In this document: piece after piece, positions 41,490 to 52,962 of the stretch
Layout of the letters: each line of letters begins with the position of its first letter
Numbering within the stretch: position 1 is the stretch's first letter
NCBI RefSeq assembly: GCF_963678635.1
Contig: NC_087065.1
Location: 6,717,209 to 6,781,208, forward strand
DNA: 64,000 nucleotides
Source: Symsagittifera roscoffensis
Lineage: Eukaryota > Xenacoelomorpha > Acoela > Convolutidae
Direction: 5' to 3'
Program-made: the position numbers and the translations under genes
The notes under the pieces: model-generated
The model's database searches: none
Told to the model about the DNA's origin: nothing
Seen by the model: only the letters and a program-made list of their open reading frames with translations

Positions 41490-43940
41490 TTGAAATCACG
41501 CATTGATGTTATTCAAAAACTTCAACCACCAACAAACAAAAAGAAAATCCAAGAATTCCTTGGAATGTTAAACTTCTTAAGCAAATACGTTTATAAAATG
41601 CAATTATATTTAAGACCATTTTATAATATCCTAAGACAACAAAATAATTTTGAATGGAATACTGAACATCAAACACGATTTGAAGAAGTTAAAAAACTTT
41701 TAACTGAACAAATTTCAAACACAATTCCAGACCCAAATCAACCATTCTATGCAATGTGCGATGCTTCCAATTTTGGCATCGGCGCAGCATTATTACAATC
41801 AAACAACGATACAAATAAAATGAACCTTATATCAGCAAATTCCCGATTATTCACTCAAGCAGAGCTACGACTCTCAACTCTAATGAGAGAATGTACAGCT
41901 ATCATTTATACACTTACAGAATATGAATTTCTAATACTTGGATCAAAACATCCAACAGTTCTATTCACAGATCATAAACCAATCATTTTTCTCTTTACAC
42001 AGAAGTCAAATCCAAATCACCGAGTTTATAGATTTCAATTAATACTAATGAAATTTCCAAACTTACATATAGTTTGGACAGCAGGAAAAAATCTCGCATT
42101 ACCAGATACATTAAGCCGAAATACACCACCTGAATTACTTTCACGAAAAACTACAGTTGAAATACCACAAAATATAAAACTTTACCTTGCAAAAGATGAA
42201 ACATCACCCCGATTAGAATGCAAATATGCAGTAAAAACTGACATTGAACATTCACAAATAAATAATCTCCAACACTTCCCACTTTACTTAGATTGCCAAG
42301 ATAACCACTACGAAGTTGATCTACTTGGAACATCAACTTTCCAACCAATTCCATACTCACAATGGATAACAAATAACACCCAACAAAAACGAGTGAAACA
42401 ACACTCGCATAAAAAAGATCTTTTTCCATTAATTGAAAAAGAAAATTTAACCGATAAAATAAATGTATCAGGACCACAAACGAATGATTCAAAATACACA
42501 ATAAATCAAGTTTTCAACCTCCATGACCCACTTGACACAATTCCTTTATCCAAATTAGAAATTGAAAACATTTTTCTCCCTTCAACAGAAAAAATTACAA
42601 TTAATACCTTGAAACAATATCAAAATCTTGACCCAGTAATTCGACAACTAAAATCATGGCACAAATACAAAACTAAACCCGTAAAGGCAGATACCACAAT
42701 TTTAGGAAATAAAACACTCCTCCGATATTTTCGAAAATTTAATAGTACAACAATTAATGAAAACACAGATCTTCTAGAATATCAATTAAACGAATCTACA
42801 GTTCCCTGTCTCCCTTTAAGTATGATTCTCATAGCTTTTAACATTTCACATACACAAAACATTAAAGGACACTCTGGATCAGAGAAAACATATTCAAATT
42901 TTATACAAAATTTCTATTTCCCAAATGCACCAATTTGGATAAAAGTACTATGCAATGATTGTATAGTATGTCAGCTAAATAAACCTTACCCAAATCAAAC
43001 ACAAATAGCACAAAAACAAGATTTTAAAGGACACAGTTTATATTTTAACCACCGTATATCATTTGACACAAAAGGACCAATTTTACCATCCTCTGAAGGA
43101 AATTCATACATTATGGTAATTGTTGACGCTTTTACACACTATGTAGCACTCAACCCAGTACCACATTGTAACGATTACTATGCTCACACAACACTTTACG
43201 AACACTGGATAGCCAAGTTCGGATTACCCGAAATTCTAGTTACAGACAACGGTACAGAATTCATAAATAATGAAATCATCACACTATGTCGTTTATACAA
43301 CATTAAGCACAAACCACGTACATCTCATGCACCTTGGACTAACGGTTTAGTCGAAGTTATGAACCGTTCACTACAAGAATATCTTAGATGTATCATAAAC
43401 GGAAATGATACAAGATACACAGAATGGTCAGCAGATGTAAAACTATTTCCCTTAGCATATAATTCACAAATCACGACAACTCTAGGAATGTCACCATATG
43501 AAATGGTTTTTAATCAAAAGCCACGTAAACCAATTATGTTTACAGCAAACTCTCATAAAAATGCACAAGGTCATTGTCAACCGAATAAAGACTCAATTTG
43601 CTATAACCTACCTTTACACACACATGATGAAGATCATTTTCATCACCCACAAATCCTAAAATTAGCCTCCGGTACACATACCGAATGGATTTTGAATAGA
43701 GATAAAAAACACAACGAAATTTATCAAAAAGTAACAAAAAAATTGCTACAAAGACAAAACATTAACGAACAAATCAATTCACGTTTTACACCAGCCTCCG
43801 ATTTAAAAATTGGAACCTTTGTCTTAATACCAAATTTTAATACACAAAAAGGAATTTCTAAAAAATTACAACCCCTTCGTAAAGGACCATACCAAATAAT
43901 CGCCAAACCCACCGACGTAACATATAAAATCACCGATTGA
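41490..43940 (+). pseudogene. pol: RT thumb, RNase H and integrase, unit 2
   Basis: 816 codons, as in unit 1 but with NGTEF intact in the integrase core. TGA at 43938-43940, where unit 1 has TCA, removes the tail after the GPY module. The remaining frame stays open to 44345. Confidence 0.85.
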
Positions 43941-44345
43941 GACCAAAAAGAAATTGTTCAACATAGAAACAATCTATTGCCTTACTACCCAAAAGAATAC
44001 ACACTACGCGAACTAACTCAATTATATTCCTTCACAGGTTTAAAATTTATTCAAAATCACCTACATACGGAAAACGAAATAAATAAACAAAACGACATTC
44101 ACCTTGAAAAACAAAATAGAAAACAAACTACAACCAAAAACAATACAAAAAAGCTAGATCAAATTATACCTCAAAAAGAAAGGAAAAATAGAGAAATGAT
44201 AGAAAAAATTAACCCCCAAGAACAAGTCGAGAAGTCAGAACATAGAGAGTCATCACGACTTAGAAATCAACCACGTAAAAACTATAAAACATTCATCCCA
44301 CAATCTAAAATATTAAAGAAAGTTGAATTTCAAAAACAGCTTTAA
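43941..44345 (+). pseudogene. pol: Detached pol C-terminus, unit 2
   Basis: Continuation of the integrase frame after the TGA, 134 codons of the Lys/Gln-rich tail. The first ATG is at 43977, but independent expression is unlikely. Confidence 0.6.
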
Positions 44346-44938
44346 TTTTAAAATAAATAATCTTTGCACCTCTGAAACATTTTGAACTTTCATTTTTCAA
44401 AATAACATGCTGACAATCACACAGCAAATTTAGTTCAAAATTAGCCAATAGGATTCATCCAATCCGTCAACTTCTCAAAATCTAACACAAACCAATTAGA
44501 CGAAAGATATTGCACTTCAGGCATATCTATAACTATAACTTTACAACCTCCAGGTCAAAAATAAGCAAGCTTCTCAAACTTGACAACTAAAACAAATACC
44601 ACCATAATATCATAACCCTCCCTTATCTAAAAACGCAAAGATCAACAATATTTTCCCAACCCAGACCTCAAAAACCCCCCAAACAAAAATTTTAAATTAG
44701 CCTAAAGTAAAAGAACAACCATATTAAATTAGCCTAAAGTACAAAGACCTCAAAAATACCCCAGATAACTTGACAAATAAAAATAAAGTAAAAGAAGACC
44801 TCCCGAATACCATAAAATTAGCCTCCAACACTTTTTCACAAATCTCAACCCACTTGTCAAAAAACCAATAAATAACTCGACCACATTTAAAAATTGCCCC
44901 AAACAACAAAAAATGTTCGATCAAGAGCCATTTCTTAA
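44346..44938 (+). other. pol-env spacer, unit 2
   Basis: Non-coding and near-identical to 32144-32736. Confidence 0.45.
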
Positions 44939-45166
44939 ATGCTCTTCTCTCGATCAGTCAACATAATTCTCAACATTTTAATAAATTTTTTAACAATATT
45001 TAAAATTTTATTCATATTTCTTTTTGATACTTTCGAAGCTTTTGTATTAATCTTAATCATTTTTTGTAATATTTTTTTAGTTTTCTATTCCCTATTTGAA
45101 ATACACTTCCAACTTTCCAAAGCCATTGACCATATACACAGGCACGAAAACCCAAAATCTATTTAA
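44939..45166 (+). CDS. TM1, unit 2, 75 aa, intact
   Basis: Homologue of 12818-13048 with two hydrophobic segments (about 6-30 and 34-55) and a His-rich polar tail. The stop TAA is directly followed by the ATG of TM2, so here the two ORFs abut instead of overlapping by ATGA. The close coupling is kept although the exact bases changed. Confidence 0.65.
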   Translation: MLFSRSVNIILNILINFLTIFKILFIFLFDTFEAFVLILIIFCNIFLVFYSLFEIHFQLSKAIDHIHRHENPKSI

Positions 45167-45355
45167 ATGATACAAACCATTTTTAGTAGAACAGATATTT
45201 TTTTACTATTTGTAATTTTCATAATATTTTTAACATCCCTCATATTGACAATATGCAAATGTACAAAGAAAGCAATCATCACATTCGCCCTAGCAACAAT
45301 CCTCCTAATTCTTTTTCTAGAAGAATTCTATAATAAACATAAATTTTTCCACTAA
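45167..45355 (+). CDS. TM2, unit 2, 62 aa
   Basis: Differs from unit 1 by a Tyr-to-Phe change near the end. Two membrane segments and the CKC turn are kept. Confidence 0.65.
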   Translation: MIQTIFSRTDIFLLFVIFIIFLTSLILTICKCTKKAIITFALATILLILFLEEFYNKHKFFH

Positions 45356-46495
45356 AAGAATAAATAAAAAGCCATCAAAAATTGCTAACCAACAATCACT
45401 CAGTCAGTCTTCACCGACAACATCCCAAGAAAACCCGACACCACCTACAACTACCCAAAACCCCCAAACATCTACACGAATTTCTTTCCAGGATAACCCA
45501 TATACCTTTGAAGAACGACACGCTCGCTTATCTGAACCACTAGAACCAGTTCAGCGACAGGCACCTCTGAGTGAACCAACATATAACTTATACCCGACAC
45601 TACCACAGGAATTAAGTAGAATTCGAAATATTAGTCAAAACCAAAATGCAGTTGAAATAAATAGACAAATCATACATCCACGACGAAATAGAAACTTTCA
45701 AACCCTCCGAGTTCATTTTGATATACCCCAGTCCCCATCACCAAGTACTCCGGAAAACCCAATTGGCATATTACCGGAAACCCCTACACTTCTTTCACAA
45801 CGTAGCACCTCAACTCTTCCCTCAGATTACTTAGGTTCAACACCAACATCTGAACAAATACGTGAAAATCCCTTTAACCCCCAAACCAAACATCACGACT
45901 ACCATATTGGACAACGCAATCTTTCACACAAGGTGAACCAAATTTAATAAATGATCCAATAGATATTTCTACAGATACAACAACATCATCATCACTACCA
46001 GAAACATTATCACTACTATCAACACCATCAATAAGCCAGTTTTCACCGACGCATTTTTCTTTAAATTTCCCAAATAACCTCGACGCTAGATATCGAGAAC
46101 AATCATCAACAAATATCCCTTTAAGATTAGACTGGAATACATTCACAGCACCTCCACCATTATTTGGACAACACCCAGAAAGTAACCGACTCCGCAACTG
46201 GGCACTTAATAGATTACAATATAGACAAGATATCCATGAAGACATTCGTGACCATAACATCCAAATACTCCAACAAAATAGCCTACAATTAAAATTTGAA
46301 ATCACGGTTAAGCTAAACAACATTGCTCAACATCCTTATCCATTAAATCCACCAAATATAACAGCTCAATTGCTACCACCGCCTTTTATAACAACTGAAG
46401 TAATATATAAATACGACAGATATACCAAGAAAACAATTGGTTACATCACATTTTATAACCCGTACTCAGGATTATCATACACATGTATATTCTAA
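45321..46495 (+). pseudogene. ORF C, unit 2, one-base deletion
   Basis: Aligned with 33119-34294 but one base short in a C run near 45878-45884, which breaks the frame about midway. The lack of an in-frame start is shared. Confidence 0.65.
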
Positions 46496-49101
46496 AAACA
46501 TTGATTTTTCTCCAACTCCTTTTTCTAATAATCTCCGATCAGAACATAAATCTTTCTCCTCGCACAGGACCCCAAGACCTATTAGTAACACATTACGATT
46601 GTGAAGAAAATGAACAAAAAACACTACACAAATATGCAATAAACCAAGTATCACAATGCGAAACAGAACCACAAGCTATAGAAACTACAAATGTAATAGC
46701 GACACTCTATTCAAAAGCCCGAGCAACAACAATCATAGGATATAAATTTACAGCAACATTTTCCGAAAAGAAAGTACATTGTTCACAAGTTTCAAACGGA
46801 AATAAAAACCGACTTGACCATGAATCATTCTACCAAAGTATTATAGAACGACTTTTGCATCTAAATCCCAATGATTGTAAAAACGAGCTACTCAGACTAA
46901 ACATCACAAGAAATAAAAACACCGACAGAAAACTAGTAAATTTTCAAGTTTTTTCCGATTCTGTACATCAAGCAGAACTTGAAAGATATCAAGGACACAT
47001 TAGATTAGACGAAAAATACCCATACCATGGCGCACACGGAAGATTAACTTACGACATACACGATAAGCACTGGATACCACACATTGGTATAAATAATCCA
47101 TCAAACTGCAAAGCAGACACAAAAAATAAAGGATATCAAGAAATAATGTTTTTCGATTGGAAAATACAACTCGAAAAAATTCAACTCACACGAGATTTAT
47201 CTGACAACACAATGATCTATCAAGGAATTAGATTACCCTGTAAAAACGATCAAGGTTATTGTGACCCTACAACACGAACACAAGCAACAATTATTTGGTT
47301 TCCCGAAGATACATGTACAACATTTCAAGTAGCAAAAATACACGCCCGAATGATAAAATTTCACGAGAAATATTTTATACAATCAATTCCATATGAACAA
47401 GTAAATCCATCACGAAAACAAAGTACTGATTTTAGAAACATCCATAATATAGAAAATACATTAACCCGTTTTCAAATATATCAAGAAACAGAACTAGCAT
47501 GCAAATACAGAAACCCACTTCACAAAACACAATATTCTGAAATATTAGTTGAATACGAAAAAGGTTTCGACATGACCACTGGAAAAGTAAAAATTGACCC
47601 TTATGCCACAGGTCATCCTTTAAACGAAGGAACATCATATATACCAGTTAACTTTCAAAAAAATAATGGTCAACCTGGTGGACATCTAAAGCCACATGAC
47701 ACTCAAAGCACACGTCTACACGAACTATCACTAATGAATAATTCTTATTTTGGTAATATCCACTACGATATTCACTTAGATATGAAATTAGACTACACAA
47801 TTAGCCGAATTTTTCAGGAAATGTCACTCTCTGAATTAGAAACACTTCACCAACTATGCGAATTAGAACGAACACAAATCCTACAATCACTTGCACTAGC
47901 AGTATTAAAAATACCCTACGCAGGATATTTACTATCAGGAAATAGATCAAATTTTTTAGACTACGAAGGAAACATTTTATGGTTTTATACTTGTACCAAA
48001 AAAGTATCACCACTATATGTTTTTGAAGATAAAAGATGCTATAAAAGAATCCCTATCTTTTATAAAATTAAAGTACATTTTGTTGACACACTCTCAAGAC
48101 GAACATATTTTTGGGATACCGCAGTCCCATGTGGATCAGAAAATAGCCACAATGTAGTACAATTGAATCCTGATGAAGATAAATATTATCTTCTTACTCC
48201 ATACCCCACATTAATGCAATCACTCAAAAAATTTTCACCCGAAAGCATTAGAGCTATTGCTCGAAACCCAAATATAGATTTACAATCAATTGGAATATAT
48301 TCAAAATCTGATATCCAACATCACATTAGAACACAACAATTCCAGGAATTATTAACACAAATGGACACTATACGAAGACAATCAATTGACCAAAACTTAC
48401 GCAAACTTGCCGAAACCGCAGGATTTGCAGACATCTATACACAAGATTATAGCGGATATTTTAAAGACATTAAAGATTATATATATCTAAACGGTGAAAA
48501 ATACAGACCACAAGATATTTCACCTATAAATATTTTTAGCTTGGTTACACTAAAAAATGAAATTCTCGATTTTCTAGGATGGCCCTACTACATCTTAGAA
48601 AAATTGACTATTTTATACGCAATGTTTAACTTTATAGGATTTCTTTTCTCACTACTAAAAGGAATCTATAATACATGCGCTATACACACACAAGTAAATA
48701 GACAAGCAAGTGTAGCACGCATACTATTTGCAGGATTTTTTGGAATTTTTTCATCATCAATAAACAAAATCCTTCTAGACGCACAAATAAAAGAATATAA
48801 CACAAAAATAGCGACAAGACAGAACACGTACGACGAAGAACATAATAATATAGAAGTAACGCCTACAGCACCACATTTGCCACCCCTACCACATAACCAT
48901 CCATTATCATTAGTCTCACAAAATTTCCGAAACTTAGCAATAACACATAACCCAAATTTTAGACCAAACATATCGCAAAGTCCCATACAACACATAATGA
49001 CACATCATTCACAAGATGAAAATACATATGAACAAATTATAGAACAACCCCATACCACCGCTTTTCAGTCTCAAAATAATAATTTTTTTAGCCCACGATG
49101 A
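46483..49101 (+). CDS. env: Env-like glycoprotein, unit 2, 872 aa, intact
   Basis: Full length, the same 872 residues as in insertion 1 despite many substitutions. Signal peptide ILKTLIFLQLLFLII, Cys-rich ectodomain with LCELERTQILQSLALAVL, membrane segment near 703-725 and PTAP in the tail are all kept. That two diverged insertions keep env open while gag-pol is broken suggests either chance or recent function. Its TGA overlaps the ATG of the next ORF by four bases. Chuvirus-type affinity is tentative. Confidence 0.85.
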   Translation: MYILKTLIFLQLLFLIISDQNINLSPRTGPQDLLVTHYDCEENEQKTLHKYAINQVSQCETEPQAIETTNVIATLYSKARATTIIGYKFTATFSEKKVHCSQVSNGNKNRLDHESFYQSIIERLLHLNPNDCKNELLRLNITRNKNTDRKLVNFQVFSDSVHQAELERYQGHIRLDEKYPYHGAHGRLTYDIHDKHWIPHIGINNPSNCKADTKNKGYQEIMFFDWKIQLEKIQLTRDLSDNTMIYQGIRLPCKNDQGYCDPTTRTQATIIWFPEDTCTTFQVAKIHARMIKFHEKYFIQSIPYEQVNPSRKQSTDFRNIHNIENTLTRFQIYQETELACKYRNPLHKTQYSEILVEYEKGFDMTTGKVKIDPYATGHPLNEGTSYIPVNFQKNNGQPGGHLKPHDTQSTRLHELSLMNNSYFGNIHYDIHLDMKLDYTISRIFQEMSLSELETLHQLCELERTQILQSLALAVLKIPYAGYLLSGNRSNFLDYEGNILWFYTCTKKVSPLYVFEDKRCYKRIPIFYKIKVHFVDTLSRRTYFWDTAVPCGSENSHNVVQLNPDEDKYYLLTPYPTLMQSLKKFSPESIRAIARNPNIDLQSIGIYSKSDIQHHIRTQQFQELLTQMDTIRRQSIDQNLRKLAETAGFADIYTQDYSGYFKDIKDYIYLNGEKYRPQDISPINIFSLVTLKNEILDFLGWPYYILEKLTILYAMFNFIGFLFSLLKGIYNTCAIHTQVNRQASVARILFAGFFGIFSSSINKILLDAQIKEYNTKIATRQNTYDEEHNNIEVTPTAPHLPPLPHNHPLSLVSQNFRNLAITHNPNFRPNISQSPIQHIMTHHSQDENTYEQIIEQPHTTAFQSQNNNFFSPR

Positions 49102-50906
49102 GCCGACAACTTGGATCCCTACACCGCTCAAATTCCCACCCAACCAACCTCAACACTCCAATTACAATAATTCCACTTTTTGCTTTCCCACCACCCAATT
49201 TTCCAAATAGTAATATAACATCAAGCATGAATTCAGACACTAATTCAGATATTTCAGTTTTATACTCCATTTCACAACTAAATAAACCGATTATAGAAAC
49301 CCCTGACGAATTTGCAGACTCCGAACCATCTCCATCCAATAATTTTCAAACCAACTCCTCAGTTTTTTCAAAGCCTCCTTTTCGACCAATCCCAACAAAT
49401 AATCCACTCCCGTCCGTTTCTACTCCCTCTTACGCTTCACAAGTAACCCCAACCTATTCTCCATTTCATTCCGACCGATCATCTAATTCTCCCGACACTC
49501 CCCAAATCTCCCAAGAATTTGATAATTTTATAACCCTACAACAACAGCTAATACACCCTAACACCCTCACTATAAATCAAATTTCATCCACAGTAGAATC
49601 CTCAAATCCACCTACTCCTACACCCTCTTCAGCTTATACTACATCATTAGCACAATCATCCACATCCACCGAATCATCAAATAGCACTAATAGAGCTTAC
49701 CACACTTTTAAAAGAAAACTCCCGAACCATCCATTCCCATCCAAACCAGGAACAGCCCGCGAATATATCAACCATCCACATCACACTAACACGAAAGATT
49801 TTCTAGCAATCACCTTACCTTCATTCCCACAATATACTTTAAACACACCTAACGACACTAACGACACACGTAGTTTTGTAGATGAACATGTTTTAATGCC
49901 TACACTTCATTGGACAACATATTATCATTTTACTAATCCCCTTTGCCTACCATTATCTAATACTCATACCGATATAGAAAGAAATCGAGATATGCTATAT
50001 CGACTCACCACACCATTAACACACAGACAATTTACTTATATAGGATATAAAAAATCACTAAAAACATACACTGCACCCCGAGCTAACGAATTTACGCTAG
50101 AATATTACGATCATAATATCATCCGATCTAACCAAGACCATTTTTTAGATGACGACCGCTTCGCTAACCCACAACTAACAGAAAAATTTTTCATCAAAAC
50201 ACCATATGTATTTACACTCAATATATTTGATCGAAAATTTGATCACATCATCTCTGAAGCACTAACTGACATGCAAGCTTATGAAAGTTTTAAAGAAAAA
50301 TTTCAATTATTTTCACTAACCTTCCACTTCCTTGCACCACATGAACGCGATTTGCACTGCTCACACGACATTATGTTACGCACTAAACGAACCCACACAT
50401 ATACGTATTATCGCTTCATACAAAATCATTTTGATCTCCACACTCCATCAAGACAACCACACCACCGTTTTCAGTTTCTTAATTCAAAGTACACTTCGCT
50501 ATTTTTTCTAAATTTCACATATTGCATAAAAGACACTAACCTCCACGGCATCCTCCGCAACTATGACCCAATAACACAGATGTATAAATTTTGTCCCATC
50601 ACGAAGACCTTTAATGCAGAAGAATCCAGACCCTTCCTTATCCCACATGAATTTATCCAACCTATAGAAATCCCTATATTAGAATTCATCCATAACACTA
50701 AGTACAGTCACAATTTATATAATCTCATTCAAAACACACCTTATGAGTTTGCAGTTGACACCGAAGAAGTAAAAACTATTAAAGCACTTCAATTGCTTTC
50801 GCCACTGCTTCAAACTAAAAACATCATTCGCATACTAGCAAAATTACTAACAAATTCAGAAATAATACACGACATCTTCCGCCACGGTTTTTTCCCCGAC
50901 GACTAA
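49098..50906 (+). CDS. Post-env ORF, unit 2, 602 aa, intact
   Basis: Homologue of 16977-18782, one residue longer near the C-terminus (SEIIHDIFRHGFFPDD). Low-complexity N-terminal 200 residues, conserved aromatic-rich remainder, no visible catalytic motif or membrane segment. Family not recognised. Intact in two diverged insertions, which supports a real protein. Confidence 0.75.
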   Translation: MSRQLGSLHRSNSHPTNLNTPITIIPLFAFPPPNFPNSNITSSMNSDTNSDISVLYSISQLNKPIIETPDEFADSEPSPSNNFQTNSSVFSKPPFRPIPTNNPLPSVSTPSYASQVTPTYSPFHSDRSSNSPDTPQISQEFDNFITLQQQLIHPNTLTINQISSTVESSNPPTPTPSSAYTTSLAQSSTSTESSNSTNRAYHTFKRKLPNHPFPSKPGTAREYINHPHHTNTKDFLAITLPSFPQYTLNTPNDTNDTRSFVDEHVLMPTLHWTTYYHFTNPLCLPLSNTHTDIERNRDMLYRLTTPLTHRQFTYIGYKKSLKTYTAPRANEFTLEYYDHNIIRSNQDHFLDDDRFANPQLTEKFFIKTPYVFTLNIFDRKFDHIISEALTDMQAYESFKEKFQLFSLTFHFLAPHERDLHCSHDIMLRTKRTHTYTYYRFIQNHFDLHTPSRQPHHRFQFLNSKYTSLFFLNFTYCIKDTNLHGILRNYDPITQMYKFCPITKTFNAEESRPFLIPHEFIQPIEIPILEFIHNTKYSHNLYNLIQNTPYEFAVDTEEVKTIKALQLLSPLLQTKNIIRILAKLLTNSEIIHDIFRHGFFPDD

Positions 50907-50909
50907 CAG

Positions 50910-50987
50910 GTAAGTAAAATTTATACATATTCTTCACTAATAAATTTAAAATAAATACTAACCATTCTTTACTTATGTTTCTTTTAG
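50910..50987 (+). other. 3' untranslated region intron, unit 2
   Basis: CAG|GTAAGT and TTTCTTTTAG, 78 bp, three bases after the stop codon, as in the other copies. Confidence 0.5.
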
Positions 50988-52451
50988 ATTTTTAGTCTTC
51001 ATACCACGATCATCTGCAAAAAACAAGAAAAACAAAATAAAAACTTGTTAAATTTATTCTAAACTTCATTAATATTCTCCACAAAATAATTTTATAAAAT
51101 TTATATCAAATGAAGTGAATTAATTTATAAATTGTTTTCCCAAAAGCAGTAAATTTCATAATAATGAAAATTTGTAACTTAACTTTTCCCCAAAACTAGC
51201 AGTAAAATTAAAATTCTATGTAGTAAATTGATAAAGTAAAAATGCAGTACTAACCTTTTGATATTTTCATTCACTCGCACAAGAATTCTATCCAAACTCG
51301 CACAGCTCGCCCACAAAGAATTGTTTAAATAATGAATTTTAGTTTCAAGTTTTCACACTCAACAACTCTAACATACAATAACAAGTTTCAAACTTTCCTT
51401 TAACCCGGTTGGAAAGGAATTATATACTAAACCAAACTAACCAACGCAGCTTACTAAACACCACAAATCATAAAATAACAGCATGACTAAGAAAAGAAAA
51501 CCAACGGTACCCAAACCGGATTAACCCAGTTTGAAACTGGATAATTTATTCTTTTGAAGACTATTATAAAGTCTAAGAAAGAAATAATAAAACACAAAAA
51601 AGTCGAAAGACAAACCCATAACAAAAACAATTTGATTTTTGAAAAAAGGACACAACCAACGGAACATAAGAAAGACCACCATAAGCTCAACATAAAACGT
51701 TATCACATAACAGGACCTCTCACAGAAACCGCACGAAATCATACTCCCACTCCTGGCCTAACCCACCAGAGAGGACGTCCTGAGCATGCTCTATAGCCGG
51801 CCTAACCCACCGCGGTACATCCACGCTTTGTGACCACACTCCTATTTTTAATAAGAGGTACTCAAGGGTGAGTAACTCTTCAAAATAACCGAACTAAAAC
51901 AAAAAGCTTTTGTGAAAACAACTAATCAAAATCATAATTAAAACATTGAACTAATAAAAATTTTATAAAATGTAAAACATACTTTGCAGTATATAGATCA
52001 GCATACAACAACAAAGACGAACATCCAAAGACAAAGTGATCCCACTACACTCGAAAAAGAATGGCCAACCACAACCAAAATGCCGTCCACAATCACAACT
52101 CAAAAGATTTAGAGTACGACTTGACTTCGCAGAAAAGGACTTCATTGAACTAGACCAATGACCACCTCGATGTTCAAGTATACGTACAGATCAGAGTTAC
52201 AAGGCATCCCCTCCACGCACAATCTCCACGCCATTCCCAGACGCGGCTGAACACAAAACAAGTTCTCTACATAATACAGAAAAACCCGTCATAGTAAACC
52301 ATTTTGAAATCAGATTGATTTCGTTGGGAAACACAGTCGTTGTCACAAGAAGATACACGAAGAAACGATGTTCGCCCGATACCAACGTTCATCATCCATC
52401 CTTTGAATTGCAGAAAGATAATTCTAAAAAACTCTGTAAAACCCGGATGGG
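50988..52451 (+). other. 3' untranslated region of insertion 2
   Basis: Non-coding and homologous to 18864-20342. Contains the tRNA-like segment (about 51744-51830, minus strand) and the GGATGGG tract (52445-52451) before the LTR. Confidence 0.55.
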
Positions 52452-52861
52452 TGGAACCTGATCTAAACTATATTTTATGATTGGATAAATTAGATATTTT
52501 CCCACTGTAAAATATTTAATATTAACCAATCATGATCCATCTAACTAACAACCCACTTATTTGTAAGTGCTGAAATTACTTGTAATTTCAGCACCAGAGA
52601 GATTTGAATTTAACTTAGAAATTAGTTGTCTCTCCGAGAGAACTTCAGCAGCCACAACAAACCAGTATACCCTAGATCTATTGAGCCTAGCAGAGACTAG
52701 TTAAACACCCTGAGACTAGTAAGTATAAGAGTAAGATTAGGATCGGTATTAGACTAAGAAGTTGCACGAATCTATCCGGCCGAAAATAAGATAGCGTGAC
52801 GAGCAGACGGTGTACCCTATCCGAAATTACTCTATGAGTTAACCACCTTGGTCCTAACTCA
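52452..52861 (+). repeat. 3' LTR of insertion 2
   Basis: 410 bp, TG...CA, with the palindrome at 52567-52594 and TATA-like box at 52724-52729. It is followed by AAAT at 52862-52865, matching the left flank at 21791-21794. Confidence 0.95.
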
Positions 52862-52869
52862 AAATGTAC

Positions 52870-52962
52870 TGACCATGGATAAGTGGCCACTGATCACTGC
52901 TTGAAACAGCCATAGTTATCTCTGCGACCGCAACCCTGGATATCACTTGCCTGTGAGTTTCA
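52870..52962 (-). CDS. P4HA: P4HA exon 6 (short)
   Basis: Reads QVISRVAVAEITMAV, aligning with the family's VVSRINMRIQDLTGL helix before the iron-binding core. Acceptor GCCTTTAG at 52963-52970; a second AG (start 52950) keeps the same frame. The donor is taken as CA|GTACAT at 52869, since only phase 2 fits exon 7. CATG|GTCAGT at 52873 is a better consensus but breaks the frame. The donor lies only eight bases from the retroelement, with the AAAT duplication preserving the first intron bases. The exon is the least certain of the eight because of its size. Confidence 0.65.

Larger units (their letters stand above)
39068..51267 (+). repeat. Tandem unit 2 of the 12.2-kb internal duplication
   Basis: Near-copy of 26866-39067, 12,200 bp against 12,202, with scattered substitutions and its own indels. 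It carries on into the remaining 3' untranslated region and the 3' LTR. It shares with unit 1 the frameshifts near 28390 and 29165 (40592 and 41380 here), so these predate the duplication. Confidence 0.9.
21795..52861 (+). mobile_element. LTR retroelement insertion 2 with internal tandem duplication, 31.1 kb
   Basis: One insertion: AAAT at 21791-21794 and at 52862-52865 flanks the outer LTRs, which match each other much better than they match insertion 1. It has a 2.8-kb leader with accessory ORFs, then gag-pol and the downstream ORF cluster. From 39068 the sequence jumps back to mid-gag and the whole 12.2-kb interior repeats to 51267 before continuing to the 3' LTR. No LTR lies between the units. 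Without the duplication the element would be about 18.9 kb, which I take as the full-length form. It lies antisense in intron 6 of the prolyl hydroxylase gene. Confidence 0.93.
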
